From: Halothiobacillus sp.
GTDB taxonomy: Bacteria > Pseudomonadota > Gammaproteobacteria > Halothiobacillales > Halothiobacillaceae
NCBI GenBank assembly: GCA_016278265.1
Contig: JADQCE010000002.1
Coordinates: 310,001-374,000, forward strand
Reading direction: 5' to 3'
Length of the DNA: 64,000 bases
The notes under the pieces were generated by a model. The model searched no databases, was not told where the DNA came from, and was given only the letters and a program-made list of their open reading frames with translations. Each line of letters starts with the position of its first letter. Positions within the stretch are counted from its first letter, which is position 1. Below, one piece after another: positions 9,393-17,162 of the stretch. The translations under genes were made by a program, and so were the position numbers.

Positions 9393-10130
9393 GTGATCAA
9401 CCTGGAACTGCGTCGCGTGGTGATCACCGCGGTAGTGTTGGCCATGTTCTTCGGTCTGGGCGTGGGGTTTGTCGCCTATACCCAGCAGAAGACCGCCGAC
9501 CAGATCGAGATGAATCGCCAGGCCGTGCTGCTCGGCCAGATCATGGCGGTGCTGCAGGGTCAGGCGCACGACAACAATCCGGTCGAAGAGGCCTTTGTGC
9601 TGCCCGATCCCGAGGCACTTGAGTTGGGTGAGCCGGTGATCCGGCCGGCCACGACAGACGTGCTGCGGACGACGCTGCCGGTCGAGCAGCGCGAGCGGGC
9701 GATGCGTGCCGGTCAACTGGGGTTTCGTGCCCGCGAGGATGGCGAAGTGGTGGCGGTGGCCATCCCGGTGGTTACCCATCGTGGTTACAGTGGCGATATC
9801 CGGTTGCTGGTGGGCGTGACGATCGATGGTGAAATCACCGGCGTGCGCGTGCTCGAGCAGAAAGAGACCCCGGGCCTCGGTGACAAGATCAAGGCGGACA
9901 AGACCGACTGGATACAGGATTTCTCCGGGCGTCGGCTGGGTGATCCCCCGGCCGAGGACTGGGCGGTGACGAAAGATGGCGGCATCTTCGACCAGTTCAC
10001 CGGCGCGACGGTCTCGCCCCGCGCCGTGGTGGGGGCGGTCAAGGACGTGCTGGAGTACGTCGACCGCCACCACTCGTTGCTGTTCGACGAGCCGCCGACG
10101 ACAACGGCGGAGGAAGACGAGCATGAGTGA
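9393..10130 (+). CDS. rsxG: Rnf/Rsx electron transport complex subunit G
   Basis: The 245-residue protein has one N-terminal membrane helix (about residues 7-28) and a periplasmic FMN-binding domain. The flavinylation motif appears as TGATVS, with T206 the predicted attachment site. The preceding region (IRLLVGVTIDGEITGVRVLEQKETPGLG) is typical of RnfG/NqrC FMN-binding domains. Flavin is expected to be attached by an ApbE transferase, which is not in this window. GTG at 9393, one base after the rsxD stop, is used as start. The 3' end overlaps rsxE by 8 bp. Confidence 0.96.
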   Translation: MINLELRRVVITAVVLAMFFGLGVGFVAYTQQKTADQIEMNRQAVLLGQIMAVLQGQAHDNNPVEEAFVLPDPEALELGEPVIRPATTDVLRTTLPVEQRERAMRAGQLGFRAREDGEVVAVAIPVVTHRGYSGDIRLLVGVTIDGEITGVRVLEQKETPGLGDKIKADKTDWIQDFSGRRLGDPPAEDWAVTKDGGIFDQFTGATVSPRAVVGAVKDVLEYVDRHHSLLFDEPPTTTAEEDEHE

Positions 10131-10824
10131 CCCGCGACTGTCCGAACTGGCCCTTGACGGGCTGTGGAAGAACAACCCCGCGCTGGTGCAGGTGCTCGGC
10201 CTGTGCCCGTTGCTCGCCATTTCCAACACCACGGTCAACGCGATTGGGTTGGCGATCGCCACGCTGGTGACCCTGTTGGTCTCCAATGGCGTGGTTTCGT
10301 TGATCCGTGATTGGGTCCGCGCCGAGGTGCGTCTGCCGGTCTATGTGATGGTGATCGCGTCGGTGGTCACCATCATCGAGCTGATCATGAACGCGCACTT
10401 CCACGAGCTCTACAACACGCTCGGCATCTTCATTCCGCTGATCGTGACCAACTGCATCATCATTGCCCGGGCCGAGGGCTTTGCCTCGCGCCACGGGTTT
10501 GGGGTGTCGATGTTCGACGGCTTGATGATGGGCCTGGGGTTCGGTCTGGTGCTGGTGGTGCTGGGGGGCATGCGCGAGCTGATCGGTTTCGGCACCCTGC
10601 TCGATGGCGCGGATCAGCTGTTCGGGCCGATCGCCATCGACTGGGGCGTGCGGATTCTCCCCGAGCAGATGACCTTCCTGCTGGCATTGATGCCGCCGGG
10701 GGCGTTCATCGGTTTGGCGCTGTTGGTCGCGTTCAAGCAGGCGATCGACCAACGGTCCGCGCGCCGGGCCCGTGCCGCCCAGGCCGCCCGCTCGCCGGAA
10801 CCGGCCGCTGAGGCGGTTGGCTGA
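10123..10824 (+). CDS. rsxE: Rnf/Rsx electron transport complex subunit E
   Basis: This 233-residue membrane subunit is the partner of RsxA and a homologue of NqrD. It has six hydrophobic helices and the matching half-motifs LVQVLGLCPLLAISN and FIPLIVTNCIIIARAE, whose cysteines are placed like those of RsxA. It closes the rsxABCDGE set in the standard gammaproteobacterial order. The nth endonuclease gene that follows in E. coli is missing here. The Ala/Arg-rich C-terminal 25 residues are unconserved. A small hairpin (GCCGA/TCGGC at 10841-10855) without a T-run follows the gene. Confidence 0.96.
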   Translation: MSDPRLSELALDGLWKNNPALVQVLGLCPLLAISNTTVNAIGLAIATLVTLLVSNGVVSLIRDWVRAEVRLPVYVMVIASVVTIIELIMNAHFHELYNTLGIFIPLIVTNCIIIARAEGFASRHGFGVSMFDGLMMGLGFGLVLVVLGGMRELIGFGTLLDGADQLFGPIAIDWGVRILPEQMTFLLALMPPGAFIGLALLVAFKQAIDQRSARRARAAQAARSPEPAAEAVG

Positions 10825-10938
10825 TTCCGGCCAAGACGTTTGCCGATTCAGTCGGCGTCACGCTCCCTGCTTGGGTGCGCGTGGCGGTATAGCCCGATCC
10901 GGCTGACATGCCGGTTCACAGGGGACAAGGAGAGAGAC

Positions 10939-11673
10939 ATGGTTGCAGAAATCAAGACCGAAGAACTCGAGTATCGTTCCGACGACCTGACCATGAAGGG
11001 CCTGGTCGCCTATGATGCCAATGCCGCCGGACCGCGACCGGTGGTGCTGGTGGTGCCGGAGTTCTGGGGGCGAACCGCGTACATGGAAAAGCGGGCCTGC
11101 GACATGGCCGAGGCCGGCTACGTCGGTTTCGCCATCGACCTCTACGGCGAGGGTCGCGTCACCGAGGACGCGGGCGAGGCCAGCGAGCTGATGAATCAGG
11201 CCCTGGCGGATTTCGAGGCGTTGAAAACCCGTTATCGGCTCGCGATCGAGTCGATCAAGCGCCATGATGCCGTCGATGCCGAGCGGCTCGCGGCGATCGG
11301 TTACTGCTTCGGTGGCGCGGTGGGCTTGAGCATGGCCCGCCAGGGCGTGCATCACGATGCGCTGGCAACCTTCCATGCGGGCATCAGCGGCCTGGCACCG
11401 ATTGCCGGGACCATCGACACGCCCACCTGGATCTTTACCGGCGAGGATGACCCGATGGCCGACCCGCAGGCGGTCGAGCGCGTCGCACAGGAGATGCGGG
11501 AGGCCGGCGCCCAGGTGCAGGTCACCCGCTATCCCGGGGTCAGTCATGCCTTCACCAATCCGGGTGCCGATGAGAAGGCCGAGAAATTCGGTCTGCCGCT
11601 TTCCTACGACGAGAGCGCCGATCGCGATTCGATGGCGAAGACGCTCGAGTTCTTCGCGGACAAACTGGGCTGA
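10939..11673 (+). CDS. Dienelactone hydrolase family protein (cytoplasmic)
   Basis: An alpha/beta-hydrolase of 244 residues in the dienelactone hydrolase family. The nucleophile is C123 in GYCFGG, with D172 (FTGEDDPMADP) and H203 (SHAFTNP) completing the expected Cys-Asp-His triad. Family members hydrolyse lactones and related esters; the natural substrate here is unknown, and no chlorocatechol pathway genes are nearby. There is no signal peptide, unlike the second family member at 32764-33570. The ATG is preceded by a strong AAGGAGAGAG site. It stands alone between the rsx operon and a terminator. Confidence 0.92.
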   Translation: MVAEIKTEELEYRSDDLTMKGLVAYDANAAGPRPVVLVVPEFWGRTAYMEKRACDMAEAGYVGFAIDLYGEGRVTEDAGEASELMNQALADFEALKTRYRLAIESIKRHDAVDAERLAAIGYCFGGAVGLSMARQGVHHDALATFHAGISGLAPIAGTIDTPTWIFTGEDDPMADPQAVERVAQEMREAGAQVQVTRYPGVSHAFTNPGADEKAEKFGLPLSYDESADRDSMAKTLEFFADKLG

Positions 11674-11754
11674 GCCCCGATCCAGGCTGGGGCGTTGTCG
11701 GTCGCGTTGCACCGCGAAGGGGCACATGTTTGCCGCCAGGGGCGTTTAGGCGGG

Positions 11755-11774
11755 CCCCTCGGTCTTGGCCGGGC
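11755..11774 (+). repeat. 20-bp intergenic motif, copy 1
   Basis: The sequence CCCCTCGGTCTTGGCCGGGC matches 21915-21934 in 19 of 20 positions. Both copies lie in non-coding DNA between plus-strand genes. It contains a GGCC-rich self-complementary core. Its role is unknown. Confidence 0.55.
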
Positions 11775-11934
11775 GTTGCGGAGAAACCGCGTCATGGCGC
11801 GGATTGCCCTTTTGCCACCCGCGCGTCATAAACCGCTGGCATGCTTCTCGCTGTTAGTGGTTTGCCAACCCGACGCGTCGTCCTTCATCGGTTCCGGCGC
11901 GCCCCGTTTGGTGCTCTTTGACTCCTCCTTCCTG

Positions 11935-11961
11935 GGCGCCCCTCGTGGGCGCCTCTTTTTG
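11935..11961 (+). terminator. Rho-independent terminator after the dienelactone hydrolase gene
   Basis: A perfect 7-bp stem, GGCGCCC/GGGCGCC, with a CTCGT loop is followed by TCTTTTT. It lies 260 bp after the hydrolase stop and just before the promoter area of the PDC-type membrane protein. Confidence 0.75.
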
Positions 11962-12044
11962 CCCGCTACATGGCCGGTCCGCTCGGGTTAAACTGCCCGT
12001 CTGGGCCGTCGCCCAACCCATTTTCTTTGCCAGCCAAGGACATC

Positions 12045-13028
12045 ATGCATTCGGCCAACTACATCAGCACCATCGACCGCTATCACGAGCAATCGCGCTC
12101 GATTCGCGAACTGATTGAATCGATCATCACCGGCATCGGTGAGCCAAGGCTGCTGACCGATCAGTCGGCGTTGCACTCGGTGACCGAGAAGTTGATCGAT
12201 CTCTACCCCTTCGTCGACCTGGTCTACCTGCTGGACGAGGACGGGGTGCAGGTGGCCGAGTACGGTGCCGACGAGACCGGCTATGTCAATCGGGCCATGG
12301 GGCGAGGCAAGGGCGCCGATCGCAGTCAGCGGCCGTATTTCAAGTTTTTCCGGGAAGGCGAATACATCCACCTGACCGAGCCATATCTGTCCTCGGCCTC
12401 ACGGGATTTGTGTATCTCGGCGACCTTGCAGATCCAACATCAGGGCCGGGTGGGGTATCTGGTCATCGATGTCGATCTCGAGGCGATGATCAGCTTCCTG
12501 CTGGGAGACACCCTCCGTCGGCGCATCGAGCCCGTCTTTCGCGCGTTGTACGGTCTGTTCGCCGCCGCGATGATGCTGGTGGCCGGCGTGCTGTTCTACA
12601 GCAGCATGAGCGAACTCGTTAATGCGTTGATGGAGCCCGGCTGGGCGTCCGAACTGCAGCTCAAGCCATTCGAGGTGATCGTCGTCCTGACGCTGGCGAT
12701 GGCGATCTTCGATTTGGCCAAGACGGTCTTTGAGGAAGAGGTGTTGATGGAGAAGGATGTCCATCGTCACAGCACCGTAAGACGAACGATGACGCGTTTT
12801 GTCGCGGCCATCCTGGTCGCCATTCTGATCGAAGGCCTGCTGACCATGTTCAAGGTCTCCATGGGCTATTCCGAAGAGGGGGTGGTCGCCACCCTGATGA
12901 TTTTCGCCGCCGCCGCACTGCTGGTCGCGCTGGGTCTGTACGTCTACCTCGGCGCCCTGGCGGAGAAGGCATTGTTGGGCAACAATGGCCGCAACCGGCG
13001 TCGAAAAGATGTCCGGGATCACAATTGA
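12045..13028 (+). CDS. Membrane protein with N-terminal PDC (Cache-like) sensor domain
   Basis: The 327-residue protein has an N-terminal soluble region (about residues 1-155) that resembles PDC/Cache sensor domains: a long initial helix, then VYLLDEDGVQVAEYG, SQRPYFKFF and LCISATLQIQHQGRVGYLVIDVDLE. Four hydrophobic segments follow (about 168-190, 213-235, 254-278 and 288-312), then a basic tail. No kinase, GGDEF or chemoreceptor output domain is present. No hydrophobic segment precedes the sensor domain, so the sensor may face the cytoplasm, which is unusual for a Cache fold. The ATG has AAGGA just upstream. It stands alone between a terminator and nagZ. The function is unknown. Confidence 0.75.
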   Translation: MHSANYISTIDRYHEQSRSIRELIESIITGIGEPRLLTDQSALHSVTEKLIDLYPFVDLVYLLDEDGVQVAEYGADETGYVNRAMGRGKGADRSQRPYFKFFREGEYIHLTEPYLSSASRDLCISATLQIQHQGRVGYLVIDVDLEAMISFLLGDTLRRRIEPVFRALYGLFAAAMMLVAGVLFYSSMSELVNALMEPGWASELQLKPFEVIVVLTLAMAIFDLAKTVFEEEVLMEKDVHRHSTVRRTMTRFVAAILVAILIEGLLTMFKVSMGYSEEGVVATLMIFAAAALLVALGLYVYLGALAEKALLGNNGRNRRRKDVRDHN

Positions 13029-13065
13029 TGTGCTTGCCCGGGGGACATAATCGAGAGAGACCGGC

Positions 13066-14127
13066 ATGACTGCACTCGGCCCCCTGATGATCGACCTCCC
13101 CGGCCCGGAGATCACCCCGGCAGACCGACGGCGACTGCAGCATCCGTCCACGGGCGGGGTGATCTTGTTTGCCCGGCATTTCGAGAGCCGGTCGCAACTG
13201 GCCGAGCTGATCGCCGAGATCCGGGGCCTGCGACGGCCACACCTGCTGGTTGCCGTCGATCAAGAGGGCGGACGCGTGCAGCGTTTCAAGGGCGATGGAT
13301 TCATTGCCCTGCCGGCGATGGGGCGTTTGGGTGATCTATTCGAGGAAGACCGCCAGGCCGGACTCGAAGCGGCACGCTCGCTGGGCTGGCTGATGGCGGT
13401 GCAACTGCGCGAGGTTGGGGTGGACCTGAGCTTCGCGCCGGTCCTGGATCTCGATCGCGGTATCAGCGGGGTGATCGGTGACCGCGCCTTCGACGAGCGT
13501 CCCGAGGCGGTGATCGCGTTGGCAATCGCCTGGACCGGCGGGATGCAGGATGCCGGCATGGCCGCGGTGGGCAAGCATTACCCCGGCCACGGCGCGGTGG
13601 CGGCCGACTCGCACATTGCCCACCCGGTCGATCCCCGGTCATTGGCGAGCATCGAGAAGACGGATCTGCGTCCATTCCGGGCAATGGCCGAGCGTCTGAT
13701 CCCCGGCCTGATGGTCTCGCACGTGGTTTACCCGGAGGTGGACGCCCGTCCGGCGGGTTTCTCGCCGATCTGGGTGCGCGAGATACTGCGTCAGCAGTGG
13801 GGCTACGAAGGTGCGGTATTCAGCGATGATCTGACCATGGCAGCCGCTTCGGCGGTCGGCGAGATCGAAGCGCGGGTCGAGCAGTGCCTGAGGGCGGGCG
13901 TCGACATGGCGCTGATCTGCAATCACCCCGAGCTGGTCGACCGGGTGCAAAATGCGCTGTCTTTCACCGCCAGTCCCCAGCGCGAGGCGCGCCTGGCCCG
14001 GATGTTCGGCCATGGTCCGGTGCCCGACGAGGTCGCGCTCACCCGTAAGCCGCGCTATGCCGAGGCGTTGCGATGGATCGAACGGCTCGGCGTGGACGCT
14101 CCCGACCTGTTCCCCGACCGCGCCTGA
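13066..14127 (+). CDS. nagZ: Beta-N-acetylhexosaminidase (peptidoglycan recycling)
   Basis: NagZ is a cytoplasmic family 3 glycoside hydrolase that removes GlcNAc from anhydro-muropeptides during cell-wall recycling. The 353-residue product has the signature KHYPGHG (about residues 168-174) followed by DSH, in the mobile loop that carries the catalytic His-Asp pair, and the nucleophile motif FSDDLTM near residue 255. DQEGGRVQR near residue 65 is also conserved. A CATAAT hexamer at 13046-13051 is a possible -10 element. It leads a run with hpt and mtnP, with gaps of 22 and 35 bp. In Pseudomonas aeruginosa the nagZ homologue is also next to the MTI phosphorylase gene. Confidence 0.96.
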   Translation: MTALGPLMIDLPGPEITPADRRRLQHPSTGGVILFARHFESRSQLAELIAEIRGLRRPHLLVAVDQEGGRVQRFKGDGFIALPAMGRLGDLFEEDRQAGLEAARSLGWLMAVQLREVGVDLSFAPVLDLDRGISGVIGDRAFDERPEAVIALAIAWTGGMQDAGMAAVGKHYPGHGAVAADSHIAHPVDPRSLASIEKTDLRPFRAMAERLIPGLMVSHVVYPEVDARPAGFSPIWVREILRQQWGYEGAVFSDDLTMAAASAVGEIEARVEQCLRAGVDMALICNHPELVDRVQNALSFTASPQREARLARMFGHGPVPDEVALTRKPRYAEALRWIERLGVDAPDLFPDRA

Positions 14128-14149
14128 TCCCGTCCGACTGGAGAATTTC

Positions 14150-14725
14150 ATGCAAACGAGCGACGACCTCCACCGGCAGTCCGATCAGCTGGACGCCTTG
14201 TTGGCGCGCTGCGAGTGCCTGGTGAGCGCCGAGGCGATGCAGGCGGCCTATGCGCGCCTGGCCGGGGAGATCAACCAGCGACTCGCCGGGCGCCTGCCGG
14301 TGGTGCTTGCCGTGATGAACGGTGGCTTGATCAGTGCCGGGCAACTCCTGCCTCGATTGGCGTTTCCGCTGGAGCTTTCCTACCTGCACGCCACCCGCTA
14401 CCGGGGGGCGACCACCGGCGGGGCGCTCAAGTGGCTCGCACAGCCGGACATGGAGCTGGCCGGTCGCGAGGTGCTGCTGGTCGACGATATCCTCGACGAG
14501 GGGCATACGCTGGCGGCGGTGCGCGAATGGTGCATCGACGCGGGGGCGGCCCGGGTGTGGATCGCGGTGGCGACCGACAAACAGCATGATCGCAAGGTGC
14601 CGGGGTTGACCGCTGACTTCTGCGGTGTCTCGGTGCCCGATCGCTACATCTTCGGCGAGGGCATGGATTACCATGGCTACTTTCGCAACCTGCCGGGCAT
14701 TCATGCCCTTCCCGAGGGGGAGTGA
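14150..14725 (+). CDS. hpt: Hypoxanthine-guanine phosphoribosyltransferase
   Basis: A type I phosphoribosyltransferase of 191 residues that converts hypoxanthine or guanine plus PRPP to IMP or GMP. The PRPP-binding loop VLLVDDILDEGHT (about residues 106-118) and the pyrophosphate loop VMNGG (about 54-58) are both present, and VPDRYIFGEGMDYHGYFRNLPGI near the C-terminus matches HPRT-type base-binding segments. ATG at 14150 follows GGAGAATTTC. It lies between nagZ and mtnP. Because mtnP appears to release hypoxanthine, this enzyme would return the base to the nucleotide pool. Confidence 0.94.
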   Translation: MQTSDDLHRQSDQLDALLARCECLVSAEAMQAAYARLAGEINQRLAGRLPVVLAVMNGGLISAGQLLPRLAFPLELSYLHATRYRGATTGGALKWLAQPDMELAGREVLLVDDILDEGHTLAAVREWCIDAGAARVWIAVATDKQHDRKVPGLTADFCGVSVPDRYIFGEGMDYHGYFRNLPGIHALPEGE

Positions 14726-14760
14726 GCCGGCGGGTGCCTTGAATCGACGGGAGGACTGAC

Positions 14761-15531
14761 GTGCATCTGGCAATCATCGGCGGGACGGGGCTGTCCCAGA
14801 TCGAGGGGATCGACGAGGTGCGTCACCAGGTGGTGCCCACGCCATTCGGTGAACCGTCCGGGCCGGTGACCATCGGCCGGATGCAGGGCTGCGACGTGGT
14901 GTTTCTGCCGCGGCATGGCTACAACCATCGGATTCCACCGCACCAGGTCAATTACCGCGCGAATATCTGGGCGCTGCGCGAGCTCAAGGTGAGTCGCATC
15001 CTGGCCGTGGCGGCCGTCGGCGGGATTCACCCCGACATGGGACCGGGCTCGCTGCTGGTGCCCGACCAGCTGATCGATTACACCTGGGGGCGCCCGTCGA
15101 CCTTCTATGAAGGCGACCTCGACTCGGTTACCCACGTCGACTTCACCTACCCCTACGATGCCTCCCTGCGCGAGGCGTTTCTCTCGGCCGGCCGGGCGCT
15201 GGACCTGCCCATCATCGATGGGGGGACCTATGGTGCCACCCAGGGGCCGCGCCTCGAGACGGCCGCCGAGATCCGGCGGCTGGAGCGTGACGGTTGCGAC
15301 GTGGTCGGCATGACCGGCATGCCCGAGGCGGTGCTGGCGCGGGAGGCCGGCATCGACTACGCCAGCCTGAATGTGGTCGCCAACTGGGCGGCCGGGGTCC
15401 ATGACGGCGAGACGGTCTCGATGACGGAAATCGAGAAGACCCTTTCCTCCTCGATGCGCCACGCGCGCCGGATCCTCAAGCAGATTCTCAGCGGCGAGGA
15501 TCAGATGCTCTGTCGGACCAAGGCGGGCTAG
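14761..15531 (+). CDS. mtnP: S-methyl-5'-thioinosine phosphorylase (MTAP/PNP family)
   Basis: The 256-residue product belongs to the MTAP/PNP phosphorylase family. Phosphate-binding GGTGL is near the N-terminus, followed by PRHGYNHRIPPHQVNYRANI, then GGTYGATQGPRLET and the MTGMPEA motif of the methylthio-nucleoside branch. The base-contact region reads NVVANWAAG rather than the Asp-containing TDYD-type motif of adenosine-specific MTAP. That suggests a 6-oxopurine (methylthioinosine) preference, as characterised for the P. aeruginosa homologue beside nagZ. The reaction would give hypoxanthine and 5-methylthioribose-1-phosphate. GTG at 14761 follows a GGGAGGA site. MTAP activity is the main alternative. 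Confidence 0.88.
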   Translation: MHLAIIGGTGLSQIEGIDEVRHQVVPTPFGEPSGPVTIGRMQGCDVVFLPRHGYNHRIPPHQVNYRANIWALRELKVSRILAVAAVGGIHPDMGPGSLLVPDQLIDYTWGRPSTFYEGDLDSVTHVDFTYPYDASLREAFLSAGRALDLPIIDGGTYGATQGPRLETAAEIRRLERDGCDVVGMTGMPEAVLAREAGIDYASLNVVANWAAGVHDGETVSMTEIEKTLSSSMRHARRILKQILSGEDQMLCRTKAG

Positions 15532-15603
15532 GAACGGGGGGAGGCCTCGGCCCAATGAAGGGCGGCCCTCGCGTTGGCAGGGTGCCCATCGCTGGCGCGC
15601 CCC

Positions 15604-15632
15604 CTGACAGTTGCCGGTAGGCAGGGTAAAAT
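15604..15632 (+). promoter_or_regulatory. Sigma-70 type promoter for thrC
   Basis: CTGACA at 15604-15609 and TAAAAT at 15627-15632 are separated by exactly 17 bp; each matches consensus in five of six positions. The transcript would carry a leader of about 80 nt before thrC. Confidence 0.7.
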
Positions 15633-15650
15633 GCCCGCAAATCATCTGCT

Positions 15651-15695
15651 CGCCGCCAAGCTGTGGCCCGAATAATCGGGCCCGGTCGGGCGGCG
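15651..15695 (+). promoter_or_regulatory. Nested hairpin in the thrC leader
   Basis: An inner perfect stem GGCCCGA/TCGGGCC with an ATAA loop (15665-15682) is enclosed by CGCCGCC (15651-15657) pairing with GGCGGCG (15689-15695). It ends about 20 nt before the thrC start. There is no T-run and no Thr/Ile-rich leader peptide, so classical attenuation is not supported. Its function is unknown. Confidence 0.45.
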
Positions 15696-15717
15696 CGTCA
15701 TTCCAAGTGAGATTCCC

Positions 15718-16884
15718 ATGACGCATCAAAGCCGCTACACCGGTCTGCTGGATCGGTATCGTGACCGCCTGCCGCTGTCCGACGACACCCGTCTGATCAG
15801 CCTGGGCGAAGGCGCCACGCCGCTGATTCGGCTGCACAACCTGCCGAAGGTGCTGGGGCGTTCCATCGATATCTACGTCAAGTACGAGGGTCTAAACCCG
15901 ACCGGCTCGTTCAAGGACCGGGGCATGACCATGGCGGTGACCAAGGCGGTGGAAGAGGGCTCCAAGGCCATCATCTGCGCCTCGACCGGCAACACTTCGG
16001 CCGCCGCCGCGGCCTATGCCGCCCGGGCCGGCATCACCGCCTTCGTCATCATCCCCGACGGCAAGATCGCCATGGGCAAGATGGCCCAGGCGATGATGTA
16101 TGGCGCGACCATCCTGCAGATCCGAGGCAACTTTGACGACGGCATGCGCCTGGTCAAGGAAGTCGCCGAGGAGGCACCGGTGACCATCGTCAATTCGGTC
16201 AACCCGTACCGTCTCCAGGGCCAGAAGACCGCCGCCTTCGAGATCATCGAGGAGCTGGGGCGCGCGCCGGACTACCACTGCCTGCCGGTTGGCAACGCGG
16301 GCAACATCACCGCGCACTGGATCGGCTATTGCGAGTTCTCGGCCACCTCGGGAGACCACGTGACCGAATCCTGCGCCTACTGCAACGGCAAGTGTCCGTT
16401 TGCCGGCGGCGGTTCGGGCGGCAACCGGCCGAAGATGATCGGCTACCAGGCGACCGGCTCGGCGCCGTTCATGCGCGGTGAGATGGTCGACGACCCGGAC
16501 ACGGTCGCCACGGCCATCCGCATCGGTCACCCGCAGAGCTGGGATCGTGCCTGGAAGGTGATGGAGGAATCCGGTGGCTGGTTCGCCGAGGTCTCCGACG
16601 CCGAAATCCTCGCTGCCCAGCGCATGCTGACCCAACACGAGGGCATCTTCTGCGAGCCGGCCTCGGCCGCCTCGCTGGCGGGCCTGATCAATGATCTCGA
16701 GGCCGGCAAGATCCAGGACGGTTCGAGCATCGTCCTGACCCTGACCGGCAATGGCCTGAAGGATCCGGACACCGCGATCGCCCAGTGCACCGGCGACATG
16801 CCGGGTGTCGAGAAGGCGACGATGGTGACCATCGATGCCGACATCGACTCGGTACGCAACGCGATCCTCGGCTTCATGAAGTAA
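15718..16884 (+). CDS. thrC: Threonine synthase with a Cys-rich insertion
   Basis: ThrC converts O-phosphohomoserine to threonine with PLP. The 388-residue protein is of the short type. The PLP lysine is K66 in GSFKDRGM, ASTGNTSAAAAAYAARAG binds the cofactor region, and PVGNAGNITAHW is the phosphate-binding loop. Between this loop and the usual RPKMIGYQATGSAP segment there is an apparent insertion of roughly 20 residues with C219, C222 and C226 (CAYCNGKC) followed by a Gly-rich stretch. Related enzymes known to me pass directly from the loop to this segment. The three cysteines could bind a metal or be structural. Homoserine dehydrogenase is 22 kb away, not adjacent. Confidence 0.95.
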   Translation: MTHQSRYTGLLDRYRDRLPLSDDTRLISLGEGATPLIRLHNLPKVLGRSIDIYVKYEGLNPTGSFKDRGMTMAVTKAVEEGSKAIICASTGNTSAAAAAYAARAGITAFVIIPDGKIAMGKMAQAMMYGATILQIRGNFDDGMRLVKEVAEEAPVTIVNSVNPYRLQGQKTAAFEIIEELGRAPDYHCLPVGNAGNITAHWIGYCEFSATSGDHVTESCAYCNGKCPFAGGGSGGNRPKMIGYQATGSAPFMRGEMVDDPDTVATAIRIGHPQSWDRAWKVMEESGGWFAEVSDAEILAAQRMLTQHEGIFCEPASAASLAGLINDLEAGKIQDGSSIVLTLTGNGLKDPDTAIAQCTGDMPGVEKATMVTIDADIDSVRNAILGFMK

Positions 16885-16910
16885 GCCCTGCCCGGATGGG
16901 TATCCTTCCG

Positions 16911-16938
16911 AAGACCCCGCTCAGGCGGGGTCTTTTTT
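16911..16938 (+). terminator. Rho-independent terminator of thrC
   Basis: A perfect 10-bp stem AAGACCCCGC/GCGGGGTCTT with a TCAG loop runs into TTTT immediately after the stem, 27 bp after the thrC stop. Confidence 0.92.
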
Positions 16939-17109
16939 GTTTCGGGCAGGGCTGGGAGCGTGGGTGCTTCGGTCTCCGTTCGCATCGCTGGCTGGCATGA
17001 TCGGGTATCAGGTCTCCTTTGGGAGCACGTCTACTGAACTGCGAGTCGGCCGTTTTGCCGCAGCCCGGTCGCCTGGTGCGGGTTGGGGGAGGGAATTTGT
17101 TGCGTGCAC

Positions 17110-17133
17110 AAAAAAGCCCCGCCGAGGCGGGGC
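17110..17133 (-). terminator. Rho-independent terminator of soxCD
   Basis: Read on the minus strand, a GCCCCGC/GCGGGGC stem with a 4-nt loop is followed by six T residues. It lies about 30 bp beyond the soxD stop. Confidence 0.9.
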
Positions 17134-17162
17134 GTGATGAAGCTAGGCTTGGAGCCTGTCGC

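Larger units (their letters stand above)
11674..12044 (+). other. Intergenic region with hairpins and a terminator
   Basis: No convincing gene is present in these 371 bp. The region contains a GCCCC/GGGGC hairpin at 11675-11694, a 20-bp motif shared with the moaA leader (11755-11774), and a terminator at 11935-11961. A TAAACT hexamer at 11989-11994 could be the -10 box of the next gene, but no good -35 box is seen. Confidence 0.6.

Noticed and set aside
16940-17100. A GGGAGCGTGGG sequence after thrC as a REP element
   Set aside because: The rest of the REP consensus and an inverted partner are missing.
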